Shown piece after piece: positions 6,711 to 15,130 of a stretch of 20,485 bases of DNA. The position numbers and the translations under genes were made by a program. Below the pieces are notes generated by a model that did no database searches, was not told where the DNA came from, and saw only the letters and a program-made list of their open reading frames with translations. Source of the DNA: CAIUKV01 sp041659105 (lineage in GTDB: Bacteria > Actinomycetota > Acidimicrobiia > IMCC26256 > PALSA-555); assembly GCA_041659105.1 (NCBI GenBank), contig JBAZYX010000078.1:1-20485 (forward strand), read 5' to 3'. The stretch's first letter is position 1, and the number at the start of each line of letters is the position of its first letter.

Positions 6711-7526
6711 ATGAGTGACACGAGCGAGCTCGTCCTCGTCGCGACCGACGGCGGTGTGTGCACCGTCACGCTGAACCGCCCGGAGGCCCGCAACGCGCTC
6801 GACACCGCGCTGCACCGCGCGTCGGCCCGCGCGCTCTGGGCCGCGGAGCTCGACGACACCGTCGCTGCGGTCGTCCTCACCGGCGCCGATCCCGCGTTCT
6901 GTGCCGGCCTCGACCTGCGCGAGCTCGGCGGCGGGGGTGAGAACCTGCGCGGCGGAGGCTCTGGCCCCGAAGGCACGCCGGACGGCGTGCCCGCTGGCAC
7001 TCCCGACAATCCGATCGACGCCGTCTGGAAGATGACCACACCGGTGATCGGTGCGATCAACGGTCCCGCGGTGACCGGCGGGTTCGAGCTCGCCCTCGGC
7101 TGCGACTTCCTGATCGCGTCCGAGCGGGCCGCGTTCGGCGACACCCACGCCCGCGTCGGGGTCACTCCCGGGGGCGGCATGAGCGTGTTCCTCCCGATGG
7201 CCGTGGGCCTGCGCAAGGCCAAGGAGATGAGCCTCACCGGCAACTTCGTGGACGCGGCCGAGGCACTGCGCATCGGGCTCGTCAACCACGTGGTCCCCCA
7301 CGAGGATCTGCTGCCCACGGCCCGGCGCCTCGCCGCAGACATCGCCGGCAACGATCCCCGGGCCGTTCGCCATCTCAAGGCGCTCTACGACACCAACGCG
7401 CGCCTCACCGTGGGCGACGCGCTCGCGAACGAGCGCGAGGTGTTCCGGACGTACGCGGTCGACTTCGCCGAGGTGGAACGCCGCCGCGCCGACGTCGTGG
7501 AGCGGGGACGCCGCCAGCAGCGATGA
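6711..7526 (+). CDS. Enoyl-CoA hydratase/isomerase family protein
   Basis: This 271-residue crotonase-fold protein has the N-terminal VCTVTLNRPEARNALD, the oxyanion-hole segment ADPAFCAGLDLREL, and NGPAVTGGFELALGCD, which carries the equivalent of the first catalytic Glu (rat Glu144). The position of the second Glu (rat Glu164, usually in QPE) reads FGDTHARVG, so His replaces it. Many actinobacterial paralogues share this DTHARVG sequence, and its effect on hydratase activity is unclear. A Gly-rich insertion (about residues 78-102) follows the oxyanion loop. The C-terminus has the usual AxxxGLVNHVVPH and trimer helices. Expected to be cytosolic and to act on acyl-CoA esters. The next gene starts in an ATGA overlap. 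Confidence 0.9.
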   Translation: MSDTSELVLVATDGGVCTVTLNRPEARNALDTALHRASARALWAAELDDTVAAVVLTGADPAFCAGLDLRELGGGGENLRGGGSGPEGTPDGVPAGTPDNPIDAVWKMTTPVIGAINGPAVTGGFELALGCDFLIASERAAFGDTHARVGVTPGGGMSVFLPMAVGLRKAKEMSLTGNFVDAAEALRIGLVNHVVPHEDLLPTARRLAADIAGNDPRAVRHLKALYDTNARLTVGDALANEREVFRTYAVDFAEVERRRADVVERGRRQQR

Positions 7527-8086
7527 ACCCGGCACGCACCTTCGGTCGTGAGCACGTCGCCGGCCCCGACGGCGTCGAGTGGACGATCGCGCGCCAATGG
7601 CTCCCCCGTCCTCCGCGCTGGGTCGGCCTCGCGTTCGGGAACCTCCGCCGCAGCGAACGCGGCGAGGACGCCGAGCTCTGGGCACCGCGGGTGGACGGGG
7701 AGCCCGCAGACGACCGCGGCTGGTGGGAGGGGCTCGGGCACCTCGGTGATCTCGCTGTGCCCGACGCCGACGGCCCCATCGGCGCGATCCTCGCCGTCGT
7801 CCTCCTCGCCGTGCTCGCGGTGATCGTCCTCGCGGTCCTGTGGATCGTCGTCCTCCCCGCCCTCGTCTTCGCGGCCGACCTGGTCCTGGTGCTGGTCCTC
7901 GCCGGGATCGCGGTCGTGAGCCGGATCCTCTTCCGGCGGCCGTGGACGATTCGCGCGACCGCCGACGAGGACACCCACGCGTGGGCGGTGGTGGGCTGGC
8001 GCGCCAGCGCGCGGGCGATCCGGCGCATCAGCGTCGGCCTGAAGCGAGGCGAGCCCCCGGAACGGATCCCCGTTCCACTGTTGTGA
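7523..8086 (+). CDS. Hypothetical membrane protein coupled to the enoyl-CoA hydratase gene
   Basis: This 187-residue protein has a soluble N-terminal half containing a Trp-rich stretch (EWTIARQWLPRPPRWVGLAFG), two adjacent hydrophobic helices at about residues 85-110 and 112-136, and a C-terminal segment RRPWTIRATADEDTHAWAVV followed by a basic helix. I do not recognise a named family. ATG 7523 overlaps the hydratase stop (ATGA), which implies co-translation. A 103-bp gap separates it from the MBOAT gene. The function is unknown. Confidence 0.75.
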   Translation: MNPARTFGREHVAGPDGVEWTIARQWLPRPPRWVGLAFGNLRRSERGEDAELWAPRVDGEPADDRGWWEGLGHLGDLAVPDADGPIGAILAVVLLAVLAVIVLAVLWIVVLPALVFAADLVLVLVLAGIAVVSRILFRRPWTIRATADEDTHAWAVVGWRASARAIRRISVGLKRGEPPERIPVPLL

Positions 8087-8189
8087 GACACACAGCCGTG
8101 CCCCGGCAGGCAACGCGGCGAAGTGCCGTGGTTGACCCCGATCGCGGTGGGATGATGACCGCCCCTGCCGGATCCGATCGGGCGAACGG

Positions 8190-9623
8190 ATGCTGTTCCC
8201 CACTGTCACCTTCGCACTCTTCTTCTTCGTCGTCCTGCCGACGAGCTGGATCCTCATGCCCACCCGCCAGCGGTGGAAGATCTTCATGCTCGCCGCGAGC
8301 TACTTCTTCTACGGCTACTGGGACTGGCACTTCGTCTTCCTGCTGGCCGTCTCGACGGTGGTCAACCAGTTCTTCGCCCGCTCGATCCACCGCACCGACA
8401 TCGAGAGCCGCCGCCGCGCGATCCTGTTCGGCGCGGTCGCGTTCAACGTCGCGATCCTCGGCTACTTCAAGTACGCGGACTTCTTCATCCAGTCGTCGCG
8501 CGACGTGCTGGGGACGGTGGGCGTCGGCTCCGGCAACACGCTCGTCAACGTCGCGCTGCCGGTGGGCATCTCGTTCTTCACGTTCCAGGCCCTCAGCTAT
8601 GTGATCGACGTGTACCGGCGCGACTTCGAGCCGGGACCGCTGATCAACTTCGCGACCTACCTCTCGTTCTTCCCCCACGTGGTCGCCGGGCCGATCGTGC
8701 GCGGCAGCGAGTTCATGCCGCAGATCGAGGAGCCGAAGGACCCGCGCCGCATCGACGCCAGCCGGGCGTTCTTCCTCATCTTCATCGGGCTGTTCAAGAA
8801 GGTCGTGATCGCGAACTACCTCGCGACCCACATCGTCGACCAGGTGTTCGCGTCGCCGGGCCGGCACTCGTCGCTCGAGCTGCTCGTCGGCGTGTACGGG
8901 TACGCGGTCCAGATCTACGCGGACTTCAGCGGCTACACCGACATGGCGATCGGGCTCGCGCTGCTGCTCGGCTTCCGGTTCCCGCTCAACTTCGACAGCC
9001 CGTACACCGCCACCTCGTTGCAGGACTTCTGGCGGCGTTGGCACATGACGCTGTCGCGGTGGCTGCGCGACTACCTCTACATCCCGCTCGGCGGGAACCG
9101 GGGCACCAACAAGACGACCTACCGCAACCTCATGCTCACCTTCGTGATCGGCGGCCTCTGGCACGGCGCGGCGTGGACGTTCGTGGTGTGGGGCGCGATC
9201 CACGGGGCCGTGCTGTCGATCGAGCACTGGCGCCGCTCCGTGCGCACCGCCCGCGGCCTTCCCGACCTGCCCGACACCGCCGGACGGCGTTGGCGGCAGC
9301 GGATCGTCACCTTCAACGTGGTCTGCCTGGCCTGGATCTTCTTCCGGGCCGAGTCGCTGACCCGGGCCATCGACTACCTGCTGCGGATGATCAACCCGGC
9401 CAACTGGCTCGACGCGTCGCCGCAGGTGACCTTCGGGGTGATCCTCGCGATCGTGATCGGCGTCGGCGGCCAGTTCGTGCCCAAGGGCTTCACGGCCCGC
9501 CTGATGTCGGGATTCTCCCGCCTGTCCCCGGTGGCCATGGGCGTCGTGCTCGGCGTGGCGCTCATGGGCATCAACACCCTCGGCCCGCGCGGCGTGGCCC
9601 CGTTCATCTACTTCCGGTTCTGA
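8190..9623 (+). CDS. MBOAT family membrane-bound O-acyltransferase (AlgI/PatA-like)
   Basis: This 477-residue polytopic protein matches the bacterial alginate-acetylation type of MBOAT. It has the N-terminal SYFFYGYWDW, the segment FFPHVVAGPIVRGSEFMPQI (about 160-179), ADFSGYTDMAIGLALLLG, and the hallmark FWRRWHMTLSRWLRDYLYIP (280-299) followed by GGNRG. The catalytic histidine is in GGLWHGAAW (H325). Such proteins pass acetyl or other acyl groups across the membrane to extracellular polysaccharide or peptidoglycan, usually with an SGNH-type partner. Such a partner begins 1 nt after this stop. The ATG 8190 start gives a hydrophobic first helix directly. Only a weak purine-rich SD (GGGCGAACGG) precedes it. 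The substrate is not known. Confidence 0.92.
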   Translation: MLFPTVTFALFFFVVLPTSWILMPTRQRWKIFMLAASYFFYGYWDWHFVFLLAVSTVVNQFFARSIHRTDIESRRRAILFGAVAFNVAILGYFKYADFFIQSSRDVLGTVGVGSGNTLVNVALPVGISFFTFQALSYVIDVYRRDFEPGPLINFATYLSFFPHVVAGPIVRGSEFMPQIEEPKDPRRIDASRAFFLIFIGLFKKVVIANYLATHIVDQVFASPGRHSSLELLVGVYGYAVQIYADFSGYTDMAIGLALLLGFRFPLNFDSPYTATSLQDFWRRWHMTLSRWLRDYLYIPLGGNRGTNKTTYRNLMLTFVIGGLWHGAAWTFVVWGAIHGAVLSIEHWRRSVRTARGLPDLPDTAGRRWRQRIVTFNVVCLAWIFFRAESLTRAIDYLLRMINPANWLDASPQVTFGVILAIVIGVGGQFVPKGFTARLMSGFSRLSPVAMGVVLGVALMGINTLGPRGVAPFIYFRF

Positions 9624-9624
9624 G

Positions 9625-10788
9625 ATGAGCACCGCCACCCGACCTCCGGGCAACGCGCACCCGTCCAACCGGGTCGCCCGCCGCCGACCGCTGCCGGCCG
9701 GCCACGTCATCGTGGTGATGATCGTCGCGGCGCTCGTGGGCGGGCTGCTCAACGCGGCCGGCATCCGCAAGACCGCGAACGGTCAGGCGGTCGGGTTCCG
9801 GCGCGACGCCGCGCGGTTCTTCGCGGAACCGCTCTACGACGTCAGCCACGCGTTGCGGATCGACGAGCTCCGCAAGGGGCTGCAGGCGATCTCGGGCCGC
9901 AGCGGCGACGACGACATCGACGCGTCGCTGCCCGACCCGACCACCACGGACCCCGTCGACACCACGACCGCCACCACCCTGCCGCCGAAGAAGAAGGCGT
10001 TCTCGCCCACCGACCGGCTCGACGTGTGGGTCGGCGGCGACTCGCTGTCGATCGTGCCGGGCCAGTCGTTCGTGAACCTCGCGCCGAGCGCCGAGGTGGT
10101 CGACGTGGTGGGCAGCAACGTCGACGGCCAGGTCGCCACCGGGCTCGCGCGCCCCGAGGTGTTCAACTGGCCCGCCCACATGCAGGACGTCATCGCGCAG
10201 GACAACCCCGACGCCGTGGTGATCACCATGGGCTCGAACGACGACCAGACGCTCACCGGCGACGGCGGCGTGGGACCGTTCGGGAGCCCGGAGTGGATCG
10301 ACGAGTACCACCGCCGCGTCGGCGGGATGATGGACGTCATCACGGGCACCGGCGGCCGCGTGCTCTTCTGGATGGGTGCTCCGATGATGCGCAACGAGGA
10401 GCGGTCCGAGACGCGCTACCGCATCGTCAACGACATCTACAGGGAAGAGGCGGCCAAGCGGCCGGGACGCGTCTACTACATCGACATCTACGACCGGTTC
10501 CGCGACGAGAACGGCAGCTACGCCGACTTCCTCAACGGTGTTCAGGTCCGAACGCCCGACGGCATCCACTTCACCCGGGCCGGCGGCGACCAGATCGCAC
10601 AGGTCGTGCTCGACACGATGAACCAGGCGTACGACCTCACCTCGTGGCGCTCGAAGCTGCCGGCCACCACGGTCCCCGACACGGTCGCGCCGGCCGGGAG
10701 CACGAACCCGCCGACCACCGCGGCGAAGGCGAAGAAGAAGGCGACCGCCACCACCACGACGACGAAGGCGCAGAAGGTGCTTCCCTAG
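9625..10788 (+). CDS. Membrane-anchored SGNH-fold (DUF459-like) protein, MBOAT partner
   Basis: This 387-residue protein has a basic N-terminus, one membrane anchor at about residues 26-46, a Thr/Asp-rich stalk, then an SGNH hydrolase fold. Visible blocks are WVGGDSLS (Ser140, block I), GSNVDGQ, TMGSNDDQ (Asn205, block III) and DGIHFT (Asp312/His315, block V). The C-terminal tail is low complexity, rich in Thr, Ala and Lys. With one nucleotide between it and the MBOAT gene, it is likely the extracytoplasmic transferase or esterase working with that enzyme, as AlgJ/AlgX or PatB do in known systems. That partnership is inference from adjacency and fold. The start ATG 9625 lies directly after the upstream TGA. 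Confidence 0.88.
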   Translation: MSTATRPPGNAHPSNRVARRRPLPAGHVIVVMIVAALVGGLLNAAGIRKTANGQAVGFRRDAARFFAEPLYDVSHALRIDELRKGLQAISGRSGDDDIDASLPDPTTTDPVDTTTATTLPPKKKAFSPTDRLDVWVGGDSLSIVPGQSFVNLAPSAEVVDVVGSNVDGQVATGLARPEVFNWPAHMQDVIAQDNPDAVVITMGSNDDQTLTGDGGVGPFGSPEWIDEYHRRVGGMMDVITGTGGRVLFWMGAPMMRNEERSETRYRIVNDIYREEAAKRPGRVYYIDIYDRFRDENGSYADFLNGVQVRTPDGIHFTRAGGDQIAQVVLDTMNQAYDLTSWRSKLPATTVPDTVAPAGSTNPPTTAAKAKKKATATTTTTKAQKVLP

Positions 10789-10842
10789 TCGCGGGACGCG
10801 GATCGCCCCCGACCGCGGGTGACCGCCCACCCGGCCGCGGCG

Positions 10843-10848
10843 TACGCT
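10843..10848 (+). promoter_or_regulatory. Putative -10 box of the WS/DGAT gene (leaderless arrangement)
   Basis: TACGCT fits TANNNT and ends 6 nt before GTG 10855. This spacing supports GTG 10855 as the real start rather than the frame opening at 10819. Confidence 0.45.
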
Positions 10849-10854
10849 GGCGCG

Positions 10855-12246
10855 GTGGCGCCCGAGCAGTTCGACGACTTCATGAGTGACGCCGACGCGC
10901 TCATGTGGGCGATCGAGCAGGACCCGCTCCTGCGGTCCACCATCGTCACGGCCATCTTCCTCGACACCACGCCCTCGTGGGCGACGGTGCAGGCCAAGCT
11001 CGAACGCGGCGTGCGGCTCATCCCCCGGATGCGCCAGCGGGTCGTGGAGCCGGCCTTCGGCCTCGGTACGCCGGCCTGGTCCGACGACCCGTACTTCGAC
11101 CTCGGCTACCACGCCCGCCGCGTCCGCAACCCCGATCCGACCACCGACCACTCCGTGTACAACCTCGCGGGCCGGGCGGCGATGGAGGCCTTCGACCGCG
11201 ACCGCCCGCTCTGGGAGTACACGCTCGTGGAGGACCTCCCCGGAGGCCGCTCCGCCTTCGTGATGAAGATCCACCACTCGATGACCGACGGTGTGGGTGG
11301 GATCAAGCTCCTGCTCATGCTGCTCGACCTCGAGCGCGACCCGCCCCCGGCGGCGCCCGACCCCGAGCCGCGTCCCCTCCCGATCTTCACGCCGCTCGCC
11401 GTGGCCCTGCACCGGCTCGCGATCCAGCGCCAGGTGGTGCAGCACGCGCTGCGACGCGCGGCGCCCACCGCGTGGGACGTCGCCGGCGAGCTTCGCCAGA
11501 ACGCGCTCGGCATGATCGGCGGAGGTGCCGCGATGCTCGCGTCGGCGGCCCGCTTCCTCGCCCCCGCGCCCACCCCCGAGTCGCCGTTGTTCCGGCCGCG
11601 CAGCCTCGGCCGCCGCGTGTTCTCGCTCGACTTCCCGCTCGACGACCTCAAGCGCGCGGCCAAGGCGCTCGGGGTCAGCCTCAACGACGTGTTCGTGGGC
11701 GGCGTGATGGGCGGGCTCCAGCGCTACCACCAGCAGCACGGGGTGACCCCCGAGCACCTGCGCATGATCATGCCGATCAACGTGCGCGGCGCCGGCGGAG
11801 GGCTCGGCGGCAACCACTTCACGCCGGCGCGGGTGATGATGCCCGTCTCCCTCACCGACCCCGTCGCGCGGATCGAGGAGATCAGCGGGCGGTGCCGCCG
11901 CATGCGGGCCGAGCCCGCGGTCGCGATGACGGAGCAGCTCGCCACCGTGCTCAACCTGCTGCCCCGCAAGGCCGCCACCGCGGTGATGGGCTCGATGTTC
12001 AAAGGCGCCGACCTCGTGACCAGCAACGTGCCCGGCACACCCTTCCCGCTGTACCTCGGCGGCGCGGAGATCGAGCAGATCTACGCGTTCGGCCCGCTGT
12101 CGGGCACGGCCACCAACATCACGCTCCTCTCCCACGCGGGGACCTGCTGCATCGGGGTCAACGTCGACACCGCCGCCATCCCCGACCCCGACGACCTGCG
12201 TCGGAACCTGCGCGGCGGCTTCGCCGAGGTCCTCGCGCTGGCATGA
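10855..12246 (+). CDS. WS/DGAT-like acyltransferase (wax ester synthase/diacylglycerol acyltransferase family)
   Basis: This 463-residue protein carries the family motif HHSMTDG at residues 140-146 (HHxxxDG, with the second His as catalytic base). The N-terminal half has the family pattern of paired segments (RLIPRMRQRVVEP, PYFDLGYHARRV, RPLWEYTLVEDLPGGR). The C-terminal half has LNDVFVGGVMGGLQRYHQ, MIMPINVRG and GGNHFTPARVMMPV, then TSNVPGTPFPLYLGGAEI, which fits the DUF1298 domain. Such enzymes make wax esters or triacylglycerol from acyl-CoA and are abundant in actinobacteria. GTG 10855 is chosen because of the TANNNT box 6 nt upstream; ATG 10882 is the alternative. The gene lies 35 nt upstream of the sigma factor gene. 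Confidence 0.9.
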   Translation: MAPEQFDDFMSDADALMWAIEQDPLLRSTIVTAIFLDTTPSWATVQAKLERGVRLIPRMRQRVVEPAFGLGTPAWSDDPYFDLGYHARRVRNPDPTTDHSVYNLAGRAAMEAFDRDRPLWEYTLVEDLPGGRSAFVMKIHHSMTDGVGGIKLLLMLLDLERDPPPAAPDPEPRPLPIFTPLAVALHRLAIQRQVVQHALRRAAPTAWDVAGELRQNALGMIGGGAAMLASAARFLAPAPTPESPLFRPRSLGRRVFSLDFPLDDLKRAAKALGVSLNDVFVGGVMGGLQRYHQQHGVTPEHLRMIMPINVRGAGGGLGGNHFTPARVMMPVSLTDPVARIEEISGRCRRMRAEPAVAMTEQLATVLNLLPRKAATAVMGSMFKGADLVTSNVPGTPFPLYLGGAEIEQIYAFGPLSGTATNITLLSHAGTCCIGVNVDTAAIPDPDDLRRNLRGGFAEVLALA

Positions 12247-12280
12247 CCCTCGCACCCGACCGGAGGCGAGAGGCTCGGGA

Positions 12281-12841
12281 ATGAGCCCGTTCGAGCCCCG
12301 ACTGCGCGCCGCGCAAGACGGCGACGACGATGCCCTCGGCGAGATCTGGCGGACGTTCAACCCGCGACTGGTCCTGTTCCTTCGCGGCCGCGCCGGCGAC
12401 GCGGCGGAAGACCTCGCGTCGGAGACCTGGATCCGGGCCGCCCGCACGCTCGGCCGCTTCTCGGGCAGCGAGACCGACTTCCGGGCCTGGCTGTTCACGA
12501 TCGCCCGACGGACGCTCATCGACCACTACCGCGCCGCTGCGCGCCGGCCCCAGGAGCATCGTGTCGGTCTCGTGGTCGAACGCCCGGAGACGGAAGGCGA
12601 CGCGGCCGACCTCACGCTCGCTGCGCTCGATACGCAACGGGCACTCGCGGTCGTGAGCCGACTCCCGACCGACCAGGCCGACGTGATCCTGCTGCGAGTC
12701 GTCGCCGGCCTCGACACCAAGCGAGTGGCGCAGATCCTCGGCAAGCGGGAAGGCGCGGTCAGGGTGCTCCAACACCGGGCACTGCGTCGGCTCGCCGTGC
12801 TCCTGAGCGAGCCGACCCGAGATCGGGATGTAACGCAATGA
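12281..12841 (+). CDS. ECF-type RNA polymerase sigma factor
   Basis: This 186-residue protein contains sigma region 2 (AAEDLASETWIRAARTLGRF, residues 41-60, and FRAWLFTIARRTLIDHYRAA) and region 4 (about 127-172: RLPTDQADVILLRVVAGL, then the helix-turn-helix TKRVAQILGKREGAVRVLQH). Regions 1 and 3 are absent, as in ECF factors. Its TGA overlaps the next ATG in an ATGA, which couples it to the membrane protein that is probably its anti-sigma factor. Upstream spacing is short, and a GGAGG lies about 15 nt before the start. The target regulon is not visible here. Confidence 0.9.
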   Translation: MSPFEPRLRAAQDGDDDALGEIWRTFNPRLVLFLRGRAGDAAEDLASETWIRAARTLGRFSGSETDFRAWLFTIARRTLIDHYRAAARRPQEHRVGLVVERPETEGDAADLTLAALDTQRALAVVSRLPTDQADVILLRVVAGLDTKRVAQILGKREGAVRVLQHRALRRLAVLLSEPTRDRDVTQ

Positions 12842-13614
12842 GCTGGGCCGACGATTTCCGGTTCGACATGGAGCCCAATCCGATGCCCCCGCTCGACGTC
12901 CTCGCGATCGACGCAAGAACGGCTGAGCGCCTCCTCGACGGGCAGCTCCCGCCCGACGATGCGCCGCCCGAGTACCGGACGGTATCGGCCCTCGTCGCGG
13001 CGCTCGCCGCAGCTGCGGCGCAGCCGATTCCCGGCGACGAGGCCGCCGTGGTGGCGGCGATGCGGAGGGCTTCGGAGGGTCGACCTCGGAGGTCAACGGT
13101 GAAGCGAACCATGCGGATGATGACAGCCGGTGCGCTCGGTGGCGTGCTGCTCCTCGGCGGCCTCGCCGGAGCCGGAGCGCTGCCCGGTGCGGCCCAGGGG
13201 GTCGCGGCCGACGCCCTCGCCGCGCTGGGTGTGACCGTTCCCGGCCCCGACGCGGCCAACGACGGGCACGCCGACGTGCGCGGCCGTTCGGCCGACGTGG
13301 AGACCACCTCGGAGGCCACCGAGACGCCCGAGACGCCCGATGCCGACTCGGGCGAGAGCGGCCACGGGGCAACGATCTCCGACGTCGCCCGGAACACCGA
13401 TGCCGAGGGCGTCGCGAAGGGCGCCGAGATCTCCGGCCTCGCCAGCGGCGGCCAGAGCCAGGCCGGCGTGAACGTTCCCGGGTCGACACCCGACACCCCC
13501 GATCCCGCGAACGGCGGCACCGCCGGTGGCGGCTCGACCGGTGAGGATGCGAGCGGCGGCCACTCCTCGGCCGGTTCCGGCAACGCCGACAGCGGGCTGG
13601 CGCACCGACCCTGA
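12838..13614 (+). CDS. Single-pass membrane protein, probable anti-sigma factor
   Basis: This 258-residue protein has a cytoplasmic N-terminal part (1-90) with two short helical stretches (ARTAERLLDGQLPPDD, VSALVAALAAAAAQP), a single transmembrane helix at about 94-114, and an outer, low-complexity C-terminal half rich in Gly, Ser, Thr, Asp and Pro. This architecture and the 4-bp ATGA overlap with the ECF sigma gene fit a regulator that holds the sigma factor at the membrane. No zinc-type HxxxCxxC anti-sigma motif is present. The role is inferred from context. Confidence 0.75.
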   Translation: MSWADDFRFDMEPNPMPPLDVLAIDARTAERLLDGQLPPDDAPPEYRTVSALVAALAAAAAQPIPGDEAAVVAAMRRASEGRPRRSTVKRTMRMMTAGALGGVLLLGGLAGAGALPGAAQGVAADALAALGVTVPGPDAANDGHADVRGRSADVETTSEATETPETPDADSGESGHGATISDVARNTDAEGVAKGAEISGLASGGQSQAGVNVPGSTPDTPDPANGGTAGGGSTGEDASGGHSSAGSGNADSGLAHRP

Positions 13615-13620
13615 CCGGCC

Positions 13621-13639
13621 GGGCGGGGGCGTCCCGCCC
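13621..13639 (+). terminator. GC-rich hairpin after the sigma/anti-sigma pair
   Basis: GGGCGGG (13621-13627), loop GGCGT and CCCGCCC (13633-13639) form a perfect 7-bp stem. It lies 7 nt after the anti-sigma stop. No U-tract follows, as is common for candidate actinobacterial terminators, so termination is only suggested. Confidence 0.45.
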
Positions 13640-13694
13640 CCCATCATCCACTCTCCACCATCCGGAGCGCGGTCGACTCCGAAGAGATGGTGAC

Positions 13695-14426
13695 ATGGAG
13701 CCCGTGACGCCCCCTCGGCCCGCACGACCCGCCGGCACGCCGGTGGGTCGCCGGGTCGTGCTGGGCCTCCTGGGGGTCGGCGCCATCGGCGTCTTGACCG
13801 GTGCCCGCATCCAGGACTTCCTGGAGCGGACGGTCGGGCCGGTCGTGGCCAAGGACGGGACGGGCCTCGGAGCCCTGCTCCCGTTCGGCCGGTTCCGCTT
13901 CTACACGGTGACCGGGTCGTTTCCGAGCCGCAGCGCCGACGACTACCGCCTGCGTGTGCGCGGGCTCGTCGACGCGCCCGTCGAGCTGACCTACGCCGAG
14001 CTGCGCGCCATGGAGCCGACGAACCTGACGCGCGACTTCCAGTGCGTCACGGGCTGGCGCGTGTCCGACGTGCAGTGGCGCGGCGTGCGCCTCGCCGACG
14101 TGCTCGACCGCGCCGGCGTCGCCGCGGGCGCGCGAGCCGTGCGCTTCACGTCGTTCGATGGCGCGTACACCGAGAGCCTCACGCTCGAGCAGGCCCGCCG
14201 CCGCGACGTCATCGTCGCCTACGAGCTCGAGGGCTCCCCCGTGTCGAGCGCGCACGGCGGGCCGGTCCGCCTCTACGTCGCGCCGATGTACGGGTACAAG
14301 TCGCTGAAGTGGCTCGACACCATCGAGGTGACCGACAAGGTGGTGCCGGGCTACTGGGAGAACCGCGGGTACGACGTCGACGCGTGGGTCGGCCGCTCCA
14401 ACGGCCGCGACGACGAGGCGACATGA
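13695..14426 (+). CDS. Molybdopterin-dependent oxidoreductase (sulfite oxidase/MsrP-like fold)
   Basis: This 243-residue protein has a Tat-like signal (GRRVVLGLLGVGAIGVLTG, residues 18-36, with paired Arg). It then has the oxidoreductase molybdopterin-binding fold: DYRLRVRGLVDAPVELTY, TRDFQCVTGW with the likely molybdenum ligand Cys117, WRGVRLADVLDRAGV, and HGGPVRLYVAPMYGYKSLKW near the C-terminus. Length and motifs fit catalytic subunits related to YedY/MsrP. The next gene is a membrane cytochrome b in ATGA overlap, so electrons probably pass between that haem protein and this exported enzyme. The substrate is unknown. The SD is weak (GAGATGG). Confidence 0.88.
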   Translation: MEPVTPPRPARPAGTPVGRRVVLGLLGVGAIGVLTGARIQDFLERTVGPVVAKDGTGLGALLPFGRFRFYTVTGSFPSRSADDYRLRVRGLVDAPVELTYAELRAMEPTNLTRDFQCVTGWRVSDVQWRGVRLADVLDRAGVAAGARAVRFTSFDGAYTESLTLEQARRRDVIVAYELEGSPVSSAHGGPVRLYVAPMYGYKSLKWLDTIEVTDKVVPGYWENRGYDVDAWVGRSNGRDDEAT

Positions 14427-15121
14427 CCACCGCGGCGGCGACTCCTCCGCCGGCCCAGCCGCTCGATCGGTTCGACCGCACCGAGCGCGCCGTGCACTGG
14501 TGCACCGCGGTCCTCGGGCTGACCCTGCTCGCCACCGGGGCGGCCTTGTACGCGGGACCGATCAGCACGCTGGTGGGTCGACGCGACCTGGTCCGCACCG
14601 TCCACGTGCTCGCCGGGATCATCCTGCCGGTCCCCGTGGTGATCGGACTCCTGCTCCCGCGCCGCGGCCGCGCGTTCCGCGCCGACGTGCAGGAGCTGAA
14701 CCGGTTCGACGACGACGACCGGCGCTGGCTCCGGCGGCGCACCCACTCCCGGGCACGTCCCGCGAAGTTCAACGCGGGCCAGAAGCTCAACGCCGCGTTC
14801 CTCGCGGCCGCGGGCGTGGTGATGTTCGTCACAGGTCTGATGCTGCGCTTCCCCGAGCGGTTCGCCGTGGACATCCGCACCGGCGCGACCTTCGTGCACG
14901 ACTGGTTCGCGATCGGTGTCGCCCTCGCGGTGACGGGCCACATCGTGTTCGCGCTGCGCGACTCCGACGCGCTCGCCGGGATGTGGCGCGGCCGGGTGCA
15001 GGCCGCCTGGGCCCGGCGCACCCACCCCCGGTGGTACGAGCGGGTCACCGGACAGCGGGCCGACCGCCTGGCCGGGAGCCCCGACGGCAACTCCTCGGGA
15101 CGCGAGCGGGCCCCTCGCTAG
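14423..15121 (+). CDS. Membrane cytochrome b561 / formate dehydrogenase gamma-type subunit
   Basis: This 232-residue protein starts at ATG 14423, overlapping the TGA of the molybdoenzyme gene. Four hydrophobic helices lie at about residues 24-44, 58-78, 122-142 and 157-178. Candidate haem ligands are H25 (RAVHWC), H61 (RTVHVLAG), H159 (FVHDWFA) and H173 (VTGHIVFALRD). This matches the bacterial di-haem cytochrome b561 family used as quinone-linked membrane anchors. The C-terminus is basic and cytoplasmic. It is most likely the electron donor or acceptor for the preceding molybdopterin protein. The stop TAG is also the first half of the TANNNT box for serC. Confidence 0.85.
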   Translation: MTTAAATPPPAQPLDRFDRTERAVHWCTAVLGLTLLATGAALYAGPISTLVGRRDLVRTVHVLAGIILPVPVVIGLLLPRRGRAFRADVQELNRFDDDDRRWLRRRTHSRARPAKFNAGQKLNAAFLAAAGVVMFVTGLMLRFPERFAVDIRTGATFVHDWFAIGVALAVTGHIVFALRDSDALAGMWRGRVQAAWARRTHPRWYERVTGQRADRLAGSPDGNSSGRERAPR

Positions 15122-15124
15122 GCT
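15119..15124 (+). promoter_or_regulatory. Putative -10 box of serC (leaderless arrangement)
   Basis: TAGGCT fits TANNNT, ends 6 nt before GTG 15131, and overlaps the TAG stop of the cytochrome b gene. No -35 is obvious. Confidence 0.45.
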
Positions 15125-15130
15125 CGGTGG

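Noticed and set aside
8132..8160. TTGACC as the -35 of an MBOAT promoter
   Set aside because: No TANNNT-like hexamer lies at 16-19 nt spacing, so the promoter is not supported.
9604..12519. Very long minus-strand open frame (971 codons)
   Set aside because: It is antisense to the SGNH and WS/DGAT genes, which have clear catalytic motifs, and the translation shows no domain.
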